A stretch of DNA of 40,341 bases. Origin: CAYPXJ01 sp964414595 (GTDB taxonomy: Bacteria; Pseudomonadota; Alphaproteobacteria; Rickettsiales; CAIJLX01). Of the stretch, positions 22,864-32,286 are shown piece after piece (position 1 is the first letter of the stretch; every line of letters starts with the position of its first letter). The notes beneath the pieces are model-generated. The model saw only the letters and a list, made by a program, of their open reading frames with translations, ran no database searches and was not told the DNA's origin. The position numbers were made by a program, and so were the translations under genes. The stretch spans positions 1 through 40,341 of the forward strand of contig CAYPXJ010000010.1 in assembly GCA_964414595.1 (NCBI GenBank), read 5' to 3'.

Positions 22864-23475
22864 ATGTTTGCAGCTATTATATTTTATGCCTTCGCGGCAC
22901 TTTTAATTTTGACTTCGCTTTCTGTGGTTTTGGTGAAAAACCCAGTACACGCAATTCTTTCTTTGATTCTTGCATTCTTTACGGCGGCAGGGCTTTTTGT
23001 TCTGCTCGGCGCGGAGTTCATCGCGATGATTTTAATCATCGTTTATGTCGGCGCTGTAATGGTGCTGTTCCTCTTTGTGGTGATGATGCTGGATATCAAT
23101 TTTGTGAAGCTGAAAGAAGGTTTTATCCGTTATGTGCCACTGGCGCTTCTCGTGGCGGCTATTATGCTCACCGAGCTTTATTTGATTCTTGGTGTTTCGA
23201 TTGAGCAAAAAACATTTCTGGCAACACCGCAAGCAACGACCGCTGGTATCAGCAATACGCACGCTATCGGAGCTGTACTTTACACGGATTATATATTCCC
23301 GTTCCAGCTTGCAGGTGGGGTGCTGCTTGTAGCAATGATCGGCGCGATAGTTTTAACGCTACGCCATCGTGACGGCGTGAAGCGCCAGAAAATTTCACGT
23401 CAGGTCCACCGTACGGTGAAAGAATCGCTGGATGTTGTTCGTGTAGAATCAGGGAAGGGAGTCAACACGCCATGA
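22864..23475 (+). CDS. nuoJ: NADH-quinone oxidoreductase subunit J
   Basis: NuoJ is the ND6-like membrane subunit. The 203-residue protein has five hydrophobic helices, with the conserved NPVHAILSLILAFFTAAGLF and LGAEFIAMILIIVYVGAVMV (including the pi-bulge region) and the C-terminal GGVLLVAMIGAIVLTLRH. The last ~25 residues are charged and cytoplasmic. The stop overlaps the nuoK ATG by 4 bp. Confidence 0.95.
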   Translation: MFAAIIFYAFAALLILTSLSVVLVKNPVHAILSLILAFFTAAGLFVLLGAEFIAMILIIVYVGAVMVLFLFVVMMLDINFVKLKEGFIRYVPLALLVAAIMLTELYLILGVSIEQKTFLATPQATTAGISNTHAIGAVLYTDYIFPFQLAGGVLLVAMIGAIVLTLRHRDGVKRQKISRQVHRTVKESLDVVRVESGKGVNTP

Positions 23476-23789
23476 CGCTAATGCCCATTGGTATTTTTCA
23501 TTATCTGATATTGGCCGTGATTATTTTTACGATCGGCGTGTGCGGCATGTTTCTTAACCGTAAAAACGTTATCACCATCCTCATGTCGATTGAATTAATG
23601 TTGCTTGCTGTGAACATTAATTTTGTCACTTTTTCTTCCTATCTTGGCGATATCACCGGCCAGGTATTTACCATGTTTGTGTTAACCGTTTCCGCCGCCG
23701 AAGCTGCTATTGGCTTGGCAATTCTCGTCGTCTATTTCCGTAACCGCGGCAGTATTGCGGTGGACGATATCAGCAGTATGAAAGGTTAA
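23472..23789 (+). CDS. nuoK: NADH-quinone oxidoreductase subunit K
   Basis: NuoK is the ND4L-like three-helix membrane subunit with two buried glutamates on the proton path. The 105-residue sequence shows GMFLNRKNVITILMSIELML with the first Glu and TVSAAEAAIGLAILVVYFR with the second. Length is close to the usual 101-102. It overlaps nuoJ by 4 bp, and nuoL follows after 1 bp. Confidence 0.97.
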   Translation: MTLMPIGIFHYLILAVIIFTIGVCGMFLNRKNVITILMSIELMLLAVNINFVTFSSYLGDITGQVFTMFVLTVSAAEAAIGLAILVVYFRNRGSIAVDDISSMKG

Positions 23790-23790
23790 T

Positions 23791-25710
23791 ATGGAGCATC
23801 TTCTTGTTTTTCTACCGCTGATCGCCGCTGCTTTTGTTGGCCTTACCTCGCGCACGATTAACGTGCATGCCGCTCATTGGATTACGACGGGCGCTTTATT
23901 TATTAGCGCGATTCTTTCCGGCATCATGTTTTATCAAGTAGCGATTCTTGGTGAGCCACGCTCGATTGCCGTTCTTGAATGGATGAGTATCGGCGGATTC
24001 AAAATTAATTGGTCGTTGCATATTGATGCGCTCACTTCTGTCATGCTGGTGGTGGTGACGTGGGTTTCGGCGCTCGTGCACCTTTATTCCGTGGGCTATA
24101 TGCACCACGATCCGCATCAGCCCCGCTTTTTTGCGTATCTCTCTCTGTTCACGTTTGCGATGCTGATGCTGGTAACGGCGGATAATTTTGTGCAACTCTT
24201 TTTTGGTTGGGAAGGTGTCGGCCTTTGCTCCTACCTGCTAATTGGTTTCTGGTATAAAAAACCTTCCGCTAATGCCGCGGCAATGAAAGCATTCATCGTG
24301 AATCGTGTTGGGGATTTTGGTTTAGCGCTAGGTATATTTCTGATTTTCAAAGTGTTCGGTACGGTAAATTATGCAGAAGTTTTTGCGCAAGTACCTAATG
24401 CTGTGGATCAGCAAATTGAGTTTTTTGGCATGCAATTCCATGCGATTACGCTCATTTGCTTCCTGCTGTTTATCGGCTGTATGGGTAAATCGGCACAGCT
24501 CGGTTTGCATACATGGTTGCCCGATGCCATGGAAGGCCCGACGCCTGTTTCTGCTTTGATTCACGCGGCAACAATGGTAACGGCCGGGGTATTTCTTGTG
24601 GCGCGCGCTTCACCGCTTTTTGAATATGCACCACTTACACTTGATTTTATCGCGGTGCTTGGCATTACTACAAGTTTGTTTGCGGCAACCATTGCACTTA
24701 CGCAAAACGATATCAAACGCATTATCGCGTATTCAACCTGTAGCCAGTTGGGTTACATGTTTGCGGCCTGCGGCCTTTCCGCTTACGATGCAGGTATTTT
24801 CCACCTCGCGACGCATGCCTTCTTCAAAGCGCTGCTTTTCCTTGGTGCGGGTAGCGTGATTCACGCTATGTCCGATGAGCAAGATATTCGCAAAATGGGC
24901 GGCATTTGGAAAAAGATTTGGGCGACCTATATTCTGATGTGGATTGGTTCGTGGGCGTTAGCCGGATTGCCACCTTTTGCAGGTTTCTTTTCCAAAGATG
25001 CTATTCTTATCACCGCGTACAATACGCACAATGCAGTCGGTGAATATGTCTTTTATGTCGGCGTGCTGACCGCTGGCATGACAGCTTTCTATTCCTGGCG
25101 TCTGTTGCTGCTTGCATTCCATGGCAAGCCCCGTGCGCCAAAATCCGCAATGTCGCATGTGCATGAATCGCCCATGGTCATGCTTGTTCCGCTGATTTTA
25201 CTTTCGATTGGCGCCATCTTTTCTGGGTGGTTTGGTCAGGAAGTGTTACATGCTGTGCATGGAGACGGTTCTTTCTGGCAACATACGCTGGCGCTGCCAG
25301 AAGCAAAACATGAGGGTGCAGCGCATCATTTGCCTATGTGGGTGATGGGCGTAATTGCTGGCGGCATAGCCCTTGCTTATGTGTTTTATTTGTTCTTGCC
25401 TCAGATACCTGTGTTTCTTGCCTCAGCATTAAGACCGCTTTACCTGCTTTCCAATCGCAAATGGTACATTGATGAAATTTACGATCTGCTCATTGTGAAA
25501 CCAGTTATTTACCTCGCACAAATTTCATGGCGATTTGTAGATGTGGTTATAATCGATGGTTTGGGGCCTAATGGGTTTGCAAAAGTTACGTCACTTTTTG
25601 CTGGTCGGCTCAGCAAATTGCAAACTGGCTATATGTATCATTATGCGTTCGCGATGCTTATTGGCGGTGTAACGCTTGTCGGCTGGCTTGTTTATAGGAT
25701 GGTGCTGTAA
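23791..25710 (+). CDS. nuoL: NADH-quinone oxidoreductase subunit L
   Basis: NuoL (ND5) is the distal antiporter-like proton-pumping subunit. The 639-residue protein has the long helix array with FFGWEGVGLCSYLLIGFWYK (key Glu), MGKSAQLGLHTWLPDAMEGP (key Lys) and LTQNDIKRIIAYSTCSQLGY, then GLPPFAGFFSKDAIL. The C-terminal extension that forms the lateral helix is present (WYIDEIYDLLIVKPVIY and the final helix). Its stop overlaps the nuoM ATG by one base. Confidence 0.97.
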   Translation: MEHLLVFLPLIAAAFVGLTSRTINVHAAHWITTGALFISAILSGIMFYQVAILGEPRSIAVLEWMSIGGFKINWSLHIDALTSVMLVVVTWVSALVHLYSVGYMHHDPHQPRFFAYLSLFTFAMLMLVTADNFVQLFFGWEGVGLCSYLLIGFWYKKPSANAAAMKAFIVNRVGDFGLALGIFLIFKVFGTVNYAEVFAQVPNAVDQQIEFFGMQFHAITLICFLLFIGCMGKSAQLGLHTWLPDAMEGPTPVSALIHAATMVTAGVFLVARASPLFEYAPLTLDFIAVLGITTSLFAATIALTQNDIKRIIAYSTCSQLGYMFAACGLSAYDAGIFHLATHAFFKALLFLGAGSVIHAMSDEQDIRKMGGIWKKIWATYILMWIGSWALAGLPPFAGFFSKDAILITAYNTHNAVGEYVFYVGVLTAGMTAFYSWRLLLLAFHGKPRAPKSAMSHVHESPMVMLVPLILLSIGAIFSGWFGQEVLHAVHGDGSFWQHTLALPEAKHEGAAHHLPMWVMGVIAGGIALAYVFYLFLPQIPVFLASALRPLYLLSNRKWYIDEIYDLLIVKPVIYLAQISWRFVDVVIIDGLGPNGFAKVTSLFAGRLSKLQTGYMYHYAFAMLIGGVTLVGWLVYRMVL

Positions 25711-27221
25711 TGACCAATTTTCCGCTTCTTTCCGTTATTATCTTTTTGCCGCTGCTGGGTGCGTTTATTATTGCGTTGTTTTTGCGCGGCGGTGAAAAAG
25801 AAGTCGCACATAATGCAAAGAATACAGCGCTGTGGATTACCATCGCAACGTTATTGCTCTCCATTTATCTGGTGGTCGTTAAATTTAATCCCGCTGTCGC
25901 GCATTTTCAATTACAGGAAACGTTTGAATGGATTGAAGGCTCCGGCATTCGTTACCATTTGGGAGTAGATGGTATTTCGATTTTCTTTGTCTTACTCACC
26001 ACGCTTTTGATGCCGATTTGTATTTTGGCGAGCTGGAATTCTATTACGGAACGCGTGAAGGAATACATGATCGCATTTCTTGCGCTGGAGTCGCTTATTC
26101 TGGGCGTATTCTGCTCTCTTGATTTTTTAATGTTCTATTTCTTTTTTGAAGCAGTGCTGATTCCCATGTTCCTTTTAATTGGTATTTGGGGTGGCGAAAA
26201 TCGTGTTTATGCAGCATTCAAATTTTTCCTCTACACACTGCTCGGCTCGGTGTTGATGCTGATTGCGCTGCTCTATATTTATTACCAAACCGGCACAATG
26301 AATATTGCCGAATTGATGGTACAGGTGCCCAAGTTTTCGCCGCAGGAACAGCGCTGGCTGTGGATTGCATTTCTTGCTTCTTTTGCCGTGAAAGTGCCGA
26401 TGTGGCCTGTACATACCTGGCTTCCAGATGCGCACGTTCAGGCACCAACAGCGGGTTCTGTCATTCTGGCAGGTGTTTTGTTGAAACTCGGCGGTTATGG
26501 TTTCTTGCGTCTTTCGTTGCCCATGCTTCCTGATGCCTCGGTATATTTTGCGCCGCTTATTTACGGGCTCAGTATCGTTGCCATTATTTACACATCGCTC
26601 GTGGCATTTGTGCAAACGGATATGAAAAAGCTTATTGCCTATTCTTCCATTGCGCATATGGGCTATGTGACGCTTGGTATTTTTGCTTTTAACGCACAAG
26701 CGTTGCAAGGCGCACTGTTTCAAATGTTAAGCCATGGTATCGTTTCGGCAGCGCTCTTCCTGTGTGTGGGTGTGCTTTATGACCGTTTGCATACGAAAGA
26801 AATTGCAAAATTCGGTGGGCTTGTGGAGCGTATGCCCAAATATGCACTGATGATGATGGTCTTCACACTTGCCTCGGTTGGTCTGCCCGGTACGAGCGGC
26901 TTTGTGGGCGAATTTTTAGTGTTACTTGGTGTATTTCAAGACAGTAGGCTTGCAGCAACACTCGCAACTTCTGGCGTGATACTTGGCGCAGTTTATATGC
27001 TATGGCTTTATCGCCGTGTGGTGTTTGGTGAACTGGTACATAAGCAGCTTAAAAATATTAAAGACCTGGACCGTATCGAAGTTATTACTTTGGTTCCACT
27101 AGCACTGCTTGCTGTGGTTCTCGGCGTTTACCCCAGCCTGATATTTTCGCTTACACAGGTGTCAATCGATAATCTTATAACGCAAGTGCAGCCCGCGCTG
27201 CTGACCGTAGGGAAATGGTAA
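25710..27221 (+). CDS. nuoM: NADH-quinone oxidoreductase subunit M
   Basis: NuoM (ND4) is the second antiporter-like proton-pumping subunit. The 503-residue protein has YFFFEAVLIPMFLLIGIWGG with the key Glu, VKVPMWPVHTWLPDAHVQAP with the key Lys, VQTDMKKLIAYSSIAHMGYV and GLPGTSGFVGEFLVLLG. Length is normal. The gene overlaps nuoL by 1 bp and nuoN by up to 7 bp, so the antiporter subunits are tightly coupled. Confidence 0.97.
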   Translation: MTNFPLLSVIIFLPLLGAFIIALFLRGGEKEVAHNAKNTALWITIATLLLSIYLVVVKFNPAVAHFQLQETFEWIEGSGIRYHLGVDGISIFFVLLTTLLMPICILASWNSITERVKEYMIAFLALESLILGVFCSLDFLMFYFFFEAVLIPMFLLIGIWGGENRVYAAFKFFLYTLLGSVLMLIALLYIYYQTGTMNIAELMVQVPKFSPQEQRWLWIAFLASFAVKVPMWPVHTWLPDAHVQAPTAGSVILAGVLLKLGGYGFLRLSLPMLPDASVYFAPLIYGLSIVAIIYTSLVAFVQTDMKKLIAYSSIAHMGYVTLGIFAFNAQALQGALFQMLSHGIVSAALFLCVGVLYDRLHTKEIAKFGGLVERMPKYALMMMVFTLASVGLPGTSGFVGEFLVLLGVFQDSRLAATLATSGVILGAVYMLWLYRRVVFGELVHKQLKNIKDLDRIEVITLVPLALLAVVLGVYPSLIFSLTQVSIDNLITQVQPALLTVGKW

Positions 27222-28678
27222 TTATGGAAATGCTTGCTCAGCCTTTTTATTCGTTGTCACCCGAGCTGGTGATTGGCTTTGGTGCATTATTCATGCTGCT
27301 CGTTGGTGCATGGAGTAAGCAAGATAATGTTGTCACACCTTTTGTTATCAAAATTGGTTTGGGCATCATGATTATTGCCGGGATGCTTCTGATGTGGAAC
27401 TGGTCTTTTACCGGCGATCTTCTACAAGGTTCTTGGACAAGTAATAAGTTCATCGTTTTTATCAAAATGATTCTCCTTGTTTCCACGTTTGGAATTTTCA
27501 TCATGCTGCATTCGGAGCGTGTACGCCTTAGCTGGATGCGCTCGGAAGTGCCCGTGCTGATGCTGCTATCGTTGTTTGGTATGTATGTGATGGTATCGGC
27601 GAATGATTTTCTAACGCTTTATATGGGGATGGAGCTGCAAAGTCTTTCACTTTATGCGCTTGCGGCGATAAACCGCGATAACGTTGTTTCTTCAGAAGCG
27701 GGGGTAAAATATTTTGTTCTGGGCGCGCTGGCTTCGGGCTTATTTTTATTAGGCGTTTCTTTTATTTATGGCTTTACCGGTACGATTAATTTTGCTGCAC
27801 TGGACACCTTATTTTCGCATTCGCCGATTTTATCACCGGCGTTGCTGGTAGGGTTTGTACTCGTACTGATTGCCCTGAGCTTTAAAGTTTCGGCGGCACC
27901 CTTTCACATGTGGGCGCCAGATGTTTATCAGGGGGCGCCTACGATAATTACGGCGTTTTTTGCCTCGGTGCCAAAAGTTGCCGCTTTAGCAATTTTCCTG
28001 CGTCTACTAGTAGGGCCTTTTTTCGATGTGATTGGCAGCTGGCAGCAAATCATCATGGTTATTTCCGTTATTTCTATGGTGTGGGGAGCAGTAGGAGCGC
28101 TTAGACAAACAAATATCAAACGCCTGATGGCTTATAGCTCGATTGGGCATGTCGGGTATGTATTAATTGCGCTGACGGCGGCCAACCCCGCGGCCGTACA
28201 TGCCATGCTGGTTTATATGCTTATATACGCGGTGATGACGGTTGGTACATTTGGTCTTATCATGGTCATGGCGCGGAACGGCAAATCCGTTGAAAATATT
28301 GATGATTTGCGTGGTTTCTCAAAAGATCACCCCATTTTGGCAGGTGCTTTTCTGATCCTTATGCTTTCTATGGCGGGTATTCCGCCGCTTGCGGGCTTCT
28401 TTGCAAAATTTTATGTGTTTCTTGCCGCGGTACAGGAAGGCTTTTTTGTTTTGGCCGTTATTGGCGTTATTACCAGCGTAATTGCCGCTTTCTATTATTT
28501 GCGCATTATCAAGGTCATGTATTTTGATGAGCCTAAAGCAACGCTTGATGCGGTGTCTCATTCAGGCCTGGTTTATGTAATTGGTGTGACAACGGCGGCA
28601 ACCTTATTCTTTTTTGTGTTTGCATCGCCTGTACTCATGGTGGCGCACACAGCCGCGCGCGTTTTGATAGGTCAATAA
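27215..28678 (+). CDS. nuoN: NADH-quinone oxidoreductase subunit N
   Basis: NuoN (ND2) is the third antiporter-like proton-pumping subunit. The 487-residue protein has LYMGMELQSLSLYALAAINR with the key Glu, SFKVSAAPFHMWAPDVYQGA with the key Lys, TNIKRLMAYSSIGHVGYVLI and AGIPPLAGFFAKFYVFLAAV. The ATG at 27215 overlaps the nuoM end; an in-frame ATG at 27224 just after the nuoM stop would shorten it by three residues and is as likely. It completes a full nuoA-N set. Confidence 0.96.
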   Translation: MVIMEMLAQPFYSLSPELVIGFGALFMLLVGAWSKQDNVVTPFVIKIGLGIMIIAGMLLMWNWSFTGDLLQGSWTSNKFIVFIKMILLVSTFGIFIMLHSERVRLSWMRSEVPVLMLLSLFGMYVMVSANDFLTLYMGMELQSLSLYALAAINRDNVVSSEAGVKYFVLGALASGLFLLGVSFIYGFTGTINFAALDTLFSHSPILSPALLVGFVLVLIALSFKVSAAPFHMWAPDVYQGAPTIITAFFASVPKVAALAIFLRLLVGPFFDVIGSWQQIIMVISVISMVWGAVGALRQTNIKRLMAYSSIGHVGYVLIALTAANPAAVHAMLVYMLIYAVMTVGTFGLIMVMARNGKSVENIDDLRGFSKDHPILAGAFLILMLSMAGIPPLAGFFAKFYVFLAAVQEGFFVLAVIGVITSVIAAFYYLRIIKVMYFDEPKATLDAVSHSGLVYVIGVTTAATLFFFVFASPVLMVAHTAARVLIGQ

Positions 28679-28681
28679 GCG

Positions 28682-29392
28682 TTGCAGTGGTTTGATTCAC
28701 TCTCCAGCACAAATGATAAAGCGCGTGAACTAGCGCAGGGTGGTGCCCCGCATGGCGAAGTTATTGTAGCGCGGGAGCAAACTTCTGGTCGCGGCAGGCA
28801 TGGCAGAGTGTGGTATGCGCCGCAAAATAACCTCAATTTTTCGATGATTCTTCGCCCCGCTATAGCCGCCGCCCGTGCGCAAGAAATGCAGTATGTAGCG
28901 GGTTTGGCTGTACGCGATGCGCTTATCGCTCTCGGCTGTGAAGAGGAAATTACGCTAAAATGGCCAAACGACATTATTCTTAAAAATAAAAAATTAGCGG
29001 GAATATTGGTTGAATCCGCTTCATCTGGCAACGCAGTAATCTGGATGGTGGTGGGTATTGGTGTGAACATAAAAGCCACGCCAGCTGAGGCCGTGGATTA
29101 TCCCGCTATTGCACTGGATTCCGTGATGCAGAAAGCACCCACGCCAGAAGCTCTGGCAGTAGCGGTTTCTGATGCGCTGCTTAATTGGTATCAGCATTGG
29201 TTAGGTGGATTTTCAAAAGTGCGCGAAGCCTGGCTGGAATCGGCCTGGAAGTTAAATGAAAATATAAAGGTTCGCCTTGCTTCGGAGGAAATTTCGGGTA
29301 TGTTCCGGGGCGTTGATGAAGAAGGCTTTGGCCTCATTGAAACCAAGAATGGCCTTGAAAAATTAAACCAAGGCGATGTGATTCCGCTCTAA
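28682..29392 (+). CDS. birA: Biotin-[acetyl-CoA-carboxylase] ligase BirA (no repressor domain)
   Basis: BirA attaches biotin to the carboxyl carrier protein of acetyl-CoA carboxylase. The 236-residue protein has the catalytic GRGRHGRVWYAP loop, LKWPNDIIL, GVNIK and a C-terminal SH3-like domain (VRLASEEISGMFRGVDEEGF). It lacks the N-terminal helix-turn-helix of E. coli BirA, so it is a ligase without repressor function. The start is probably TTG at 28682, because the same frame is closed by TAA at 28676-28678 and no ATG lies before the conserved SSTNDKAREL. It begins 3 bp after nuoN and belongs to the conserved nuoN-birA-coaX-rnj series. Confidence 0.9.
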   Translation: MQWFDSLSSTNDKARELAQGGAPHGEVIVAREQTSGRGRHGRVWYAPQNNLNFSMILRPAIAAARAQEMQYVAGLAVRDALIALGCEEEITLKWPNDIILKNKKLAGILVESASSGNAVIWMVVGIGVNIKATPAEAVDYPAIALDSVMQKAPTPEALAVAVSDALLNWYQHWLGGFSKVREAWLESAWKLNENIKVRLASEEISGMFRGVDEEGFGLIETKNGLEKLNQGDVIPL

Positions 29393-29393
29393 T

Positions 29394-30155
29394 ATGTTGC
29401 TTGTAATCGATTCCGGAAATACCAATACCGTTATTGCTCTTTTCAAAGGCAATCGAATTGCCGCGCAGTGGCGCTTGCATACGAATCACCACCGTACGGC
29501 AGATGAATTTGCGCTTTTCTTCAAACATTGTTTGAGCAGCGAGAAACTAAACCTAAGCGATATTAAAGCCGCGGTGATTGGCAATGTGGTGCCGCAAGCT
29601 TCTTATGATTTGAAGCGTTTTGTAAAAGATTATTGCGGCTGCACGCCACAAGTAGTGGGTGAGGGTGGTTATAAAAAGGGGATTAAAGTAAAAATTGATA
29701 ATCCGCGCGAGCTGGGTGCTGATCGCTTCATTAATGCTCTTGCGGCACATCGCCTATTTCCAGGTGATACCATTGTAATTGATTTTGGTACTGCCACGAC
29801 CTTTGATCTGGTAAGCGCGAAAGGTGAATATTTAGGCGGGTCGATAGCGCCGGGTGTCCATCTTTCGTTGGAAGCGCTTTATCTTGCAGCGGCGAAACTG
29901 CCCAATGTGACGATTGAGCGCCCAGAAAAAGCGGTTGGTACCAATACCATCGACGCAATGCAATCTGGTATTTATTACGGCTATGTTGGTCTGATTGAAG
30001 GTGTTGTTACACGCATGGAAAAGGAATACGGTAAAAAAGTAAAAGTGATTGCAACAGGTGGTTTAGCGCCGCTTTTGGCAAAGGGCACCAAACGTATTGC
30101 TCACATTGAGCCGGACCTCACGCTTCATGGTCTTTATTATTATCATCAGCTTTAG
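29394..30155 (+). CDS. coaX: Type III pantothenate kinase CoaX
   Basis: CoaX phosphorylates pantothenate, the first step of coenzyme A synthesis, and is not inhibited by CoA as type I kinases are. The 253-residue ASKHA-fold protein has the N-terminal LLVIDSGNTNTVIALF phosphate loop, ELGADRFINALAAH with a catalytic Asp, VIDFGTATTFDLV and IAPGVHLSLEALYLAAAKLP. Length is typical. It starts 1 bp after birA and is followed by rnj after 11 bp. Confidence 0.96.
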   Translation: MLLVIDSGNTNTVIALFKGNRIAAQWRLHTNHHRTADEFALFFKHCLSSEKLNLSDIKAAVIGNVVPQASYDLKRFVKDYCGCTPQVVGEGGYKKGIKVKIDNPRELGADRFINALAAHRLFPGDTIVIDFGTATTFDLVSAKGEYLGGSIAPGVHLSLEALYLAAAKLPNVTIERPEKAVGTNTIDAMQSGIYYGYVGLIEGVVTRMEKEYGKKVKVIATGGLAPLLAKGTKRIAHIEPDLTLHGLYYYHQL

Positions 30156-30166
30156 ATTGCGATTAC

Positions 30167-31828
30167 ATGCAGCATCAACTTCGTAAAAAACACGAGAAAG
30201 ATTGGTTATTCCTACCTTTAGGCGGTTCAGGTGAAATAGGCATGAACCTGAATTGCTATCAGCTCGATGGCAAATGGATCATCGTGGATTTTGGTGCCGG
30301 ATTTGGCGACGAAACGCTGCCGGGTATTGATCTCATTGTGCCCGACATTGCATTTATTAAACAAAATCTCAAAGATTTTTTGGGCATTATTCTCACGCAC
30401 GCACATGAAGACCATATTGGAGCGCTGCCTTATTTGTGGAAGCAGCTCAAGCTGCCAATTTATGCCACACCGTTTACAGCGGAAATGGTGCGCCTGAAAA
30501 TGGCCGAAACTGAGCTTATGAAAGAGGTGAAAATTCATACTGTTCAGCCAGGTTCATTTTTTGAAGTAGGGCCTTTTGTGATGCAAATGGTGCAGCTAAC
30601 GCATTCGATTCCGGAGATGAATGCCTTTGTTATCAAAACACGTCTAGGCACTATTTTGCATACGGGTGATTGGAAATTTGATGATAACCCGCTCGTGGGG
30701 CCCGCCTCGGATTACGCTGCGCTGAAAAAATTTGGCGACGAAGGTGTTTTAGCCATGGTGTGTGATTCCACGAATGTGCTTAACCCGCGGTCATCGGGCT
30801 CGGAATCGGCGCTTTATCAGAACTTGCTTGATATTGTAAAAGAATCGAATCGTATGGTGGTGATCACAACCTTCGCGTCTAATATCGCGAGGGTAGAAAC
30901 CATTTCCAAGGTAGCACAGGCGGCAGGGCGTAAAGTGGTAGTGCTAGGGCGTTCGCTATGGCGCATCACGCAAGCCGCACGTGATACAGGTTATCTTAAA
31001 GATACACCCGAGTTTTTAACCGATGAAGAAGCGGAGCTACATCCACGCGAGAAACTGCTGGTGCTTTGTACGGGTTGTCAGGGCGAGGAACGTGCGGCGA
31101 TGACGCGTCTTGCCTATGATGATTATAGATATATCAAGCTCAAGCCTGGTGATCGCATTATATTTTCTTCCAAAATTATTCCAGGTAATGAGAAAAAGAT
31201 TTTCCGCCTGTTTAATATGCTGGTGCAGAAGGGCGTGGATTTATTTACGGAAAAAGATCATCTGGTGCATGTTTCGGGTCACCCTGGCCAAGAGGAACTC
31301 AAAGAGATGTATCGTCTTGTGCGGCCGCAAGTGGCTATTCCGGTACATGGTGAGCGGGTTCACTTGCATGAGCATTGTAAATTCGCGCGTGCACACGGCG
31401 TTAAGAAGGCACTCGAAATTGCCAATGGCGATGTGATTAAGCTGGCTCCGGGTGAAACCGAAAAAGTGGCGGTGATGCCAGCCGGCTTTTATGGGGTGGA
31501 TGGTAATTATCTGGTGCATCCGGATAGCGAAATTATGCGCACCCGTCGTAGTATGCAGACCAGCGGTTATTTCCATGTTGCGATTGTCATGAATCAGCGC
31601 AGTCAGATTATGGCGCCGCCGAAAATTTCTGCGCCAGGGTTACTAGATAAGCAAGATGATAAAGAAACCTTAAAAGAGCTTTCCGAAGAATTGCATGAAC
31701 TGTTGCGCCATCAAGGTAAAGCAGGCGATACGGAAGTAGAAAAAGTAACCAAGCAGTTTCTGCGTCGTAATTGCAAACAGGATTTCGGTAAATTCCCCAT
31801 GATTGAAGTGGCGATTCTGCGTATCTAA
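30167..31828 (+). CDS. rnj: Ribonuclease J
   Basis: RNase J is a beta-CASP metallo-beta-lactamase that degrades and processes RNA with endo- and 5'-3' exonuclease activity. The 553-residue protein has the metal-binding HAHEDHIGALPY (His78, His80, Asp82 and His83), LHTGDWKFD, CDSTNVLNPRSSGSE and the beta-CASP VSGHPGQEELKEMYRLVRPQ and PVHGERVHL. Alphaproteobacteria use RNase J alongside RNase E. It closes the nuo-birA-coaX run and is followed by yajC after 63 bp. Confidence 0.95.
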   Translation: MQHQLRKKHEKDWLFLPLGGSGEIGMNLNCYQLDGKWIIVDFGAGFGDETLPGIDLIVPDIAFIKQNLKDFLGIILTHAHEDHIGALPYLWKQLKLPIYATPFTAEMVRLKMAETELMKEVKIHTVQPGSFFEVGPFVMQMVQLTHSIPEMNAFVIKTRLGTILHTGDWKFDDNPLVGPASDYAALKKFGDEGVLAMVCDSTNVLNPRSSGSESALYQNLLDIVKESNRMVVITTFASNIARVETISKVAQAAGRKVVVLGRSLWRITQAARDTGYLKDTPEFLTDEEAELHPREKLLVLCTGCQGEERAAMTRLAYDDYRYIKLKPGDRIIFSSKIIPGNEKKIFRLFNMLVQKGVDLFTEKDHLVHVSGHPGQEELKEMYRLVRPQVAIPVHGERVHLHEHCKFARAHGVKKALEIANGDVIKLAPGETEKVAVMPAGFYGVDGNYLVHPDSEIMRTRRSMQTSGYFHVAIVMNQRSQIMAPPKISAPGLLDKQDDKETLKELSEELHELLRHQGKAGDTEVEKVTKQFLRRNCKQDFGKFPMIEVAILRI

Positions 31829-31891
31829 AAATCCTTGGCTTTTATAAGGTGGCAGGGTATGAATGCCGCGTTCAAACCTTTGGGAGGCTTT

Positions 31892-32281
31892 ATGTCTATT
31901 TTTGATACCATTTTTTCTTCGGTTGCGCATGCGCAAGAAGCTGCTCCTGCAGCGGCTCCTGCGGGCGGGATTGCAAATTTCCTGCCGCTTATTCTTATTC
32001 TCATTATTTTTTATTTCTTTTTGATTCGTCCTCAACATCGCCGCCTGAAAGAGCATAAGCAGATGGTGGAAGCGCTGCGCCGTGGCGATAAAGTAGTAAC
32101 GGCTGGAGGCATTGTCGGCACGATTAGTAAAGTTTCAGATAATGGGATGGTAACGGTGGAGATTTCTAAAGGTACAGAAGTTGAAGTCGTGAAAAGCACC
32201 ATAACGGAAGTGCTGACGCGCAAAGATTCTCCGGCTAATACAAACGTTCCCGAAAAAGCCGATAAAAAAGCGAAGAAATAA
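31892..32281 (+). CDS. yajC: Preprotein translocase subunit YajC
   Basis: YajC is a small single-span membrane protein associated with SecDF-YidC. From ATG 31892 the product has 129 residues: a polar Ala/Pro-rich N-terminus (HAQEAAPAAAPAGG), one membrane helix (FLPLILILIIFYFFLIRPQ) and the cytoplasmic domain with KVVTAGGIVGTISKV. The chosen start is the ATG preceded by GGGAGG at 31882-31887. In-frame ATGs upstream at 31835 and 31859 lack this site and would add a charged N-terminal extension. secD follows after 5 bp. Confidence 0.95.
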   Translation: MSIFDTIFSSVAHAQEAAPAAAPAGGIANFLPLILILIIFYFFLIRPQHRRLKEHKQMVEALRRGDKVVTAGGIVGTISKVSDNGMVTVEISKGTEVEVVKSTITEVLTRKDSPANTNVPEKADKKAKK

Positions 32282-32286
32282 CGCCC

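Noticed and set aside
31829..31891. Terminator between rnj and yajC
   Set aside because: Only a 4-bp CCTT/AAGG pairing without a T-run is present; too weak to call.
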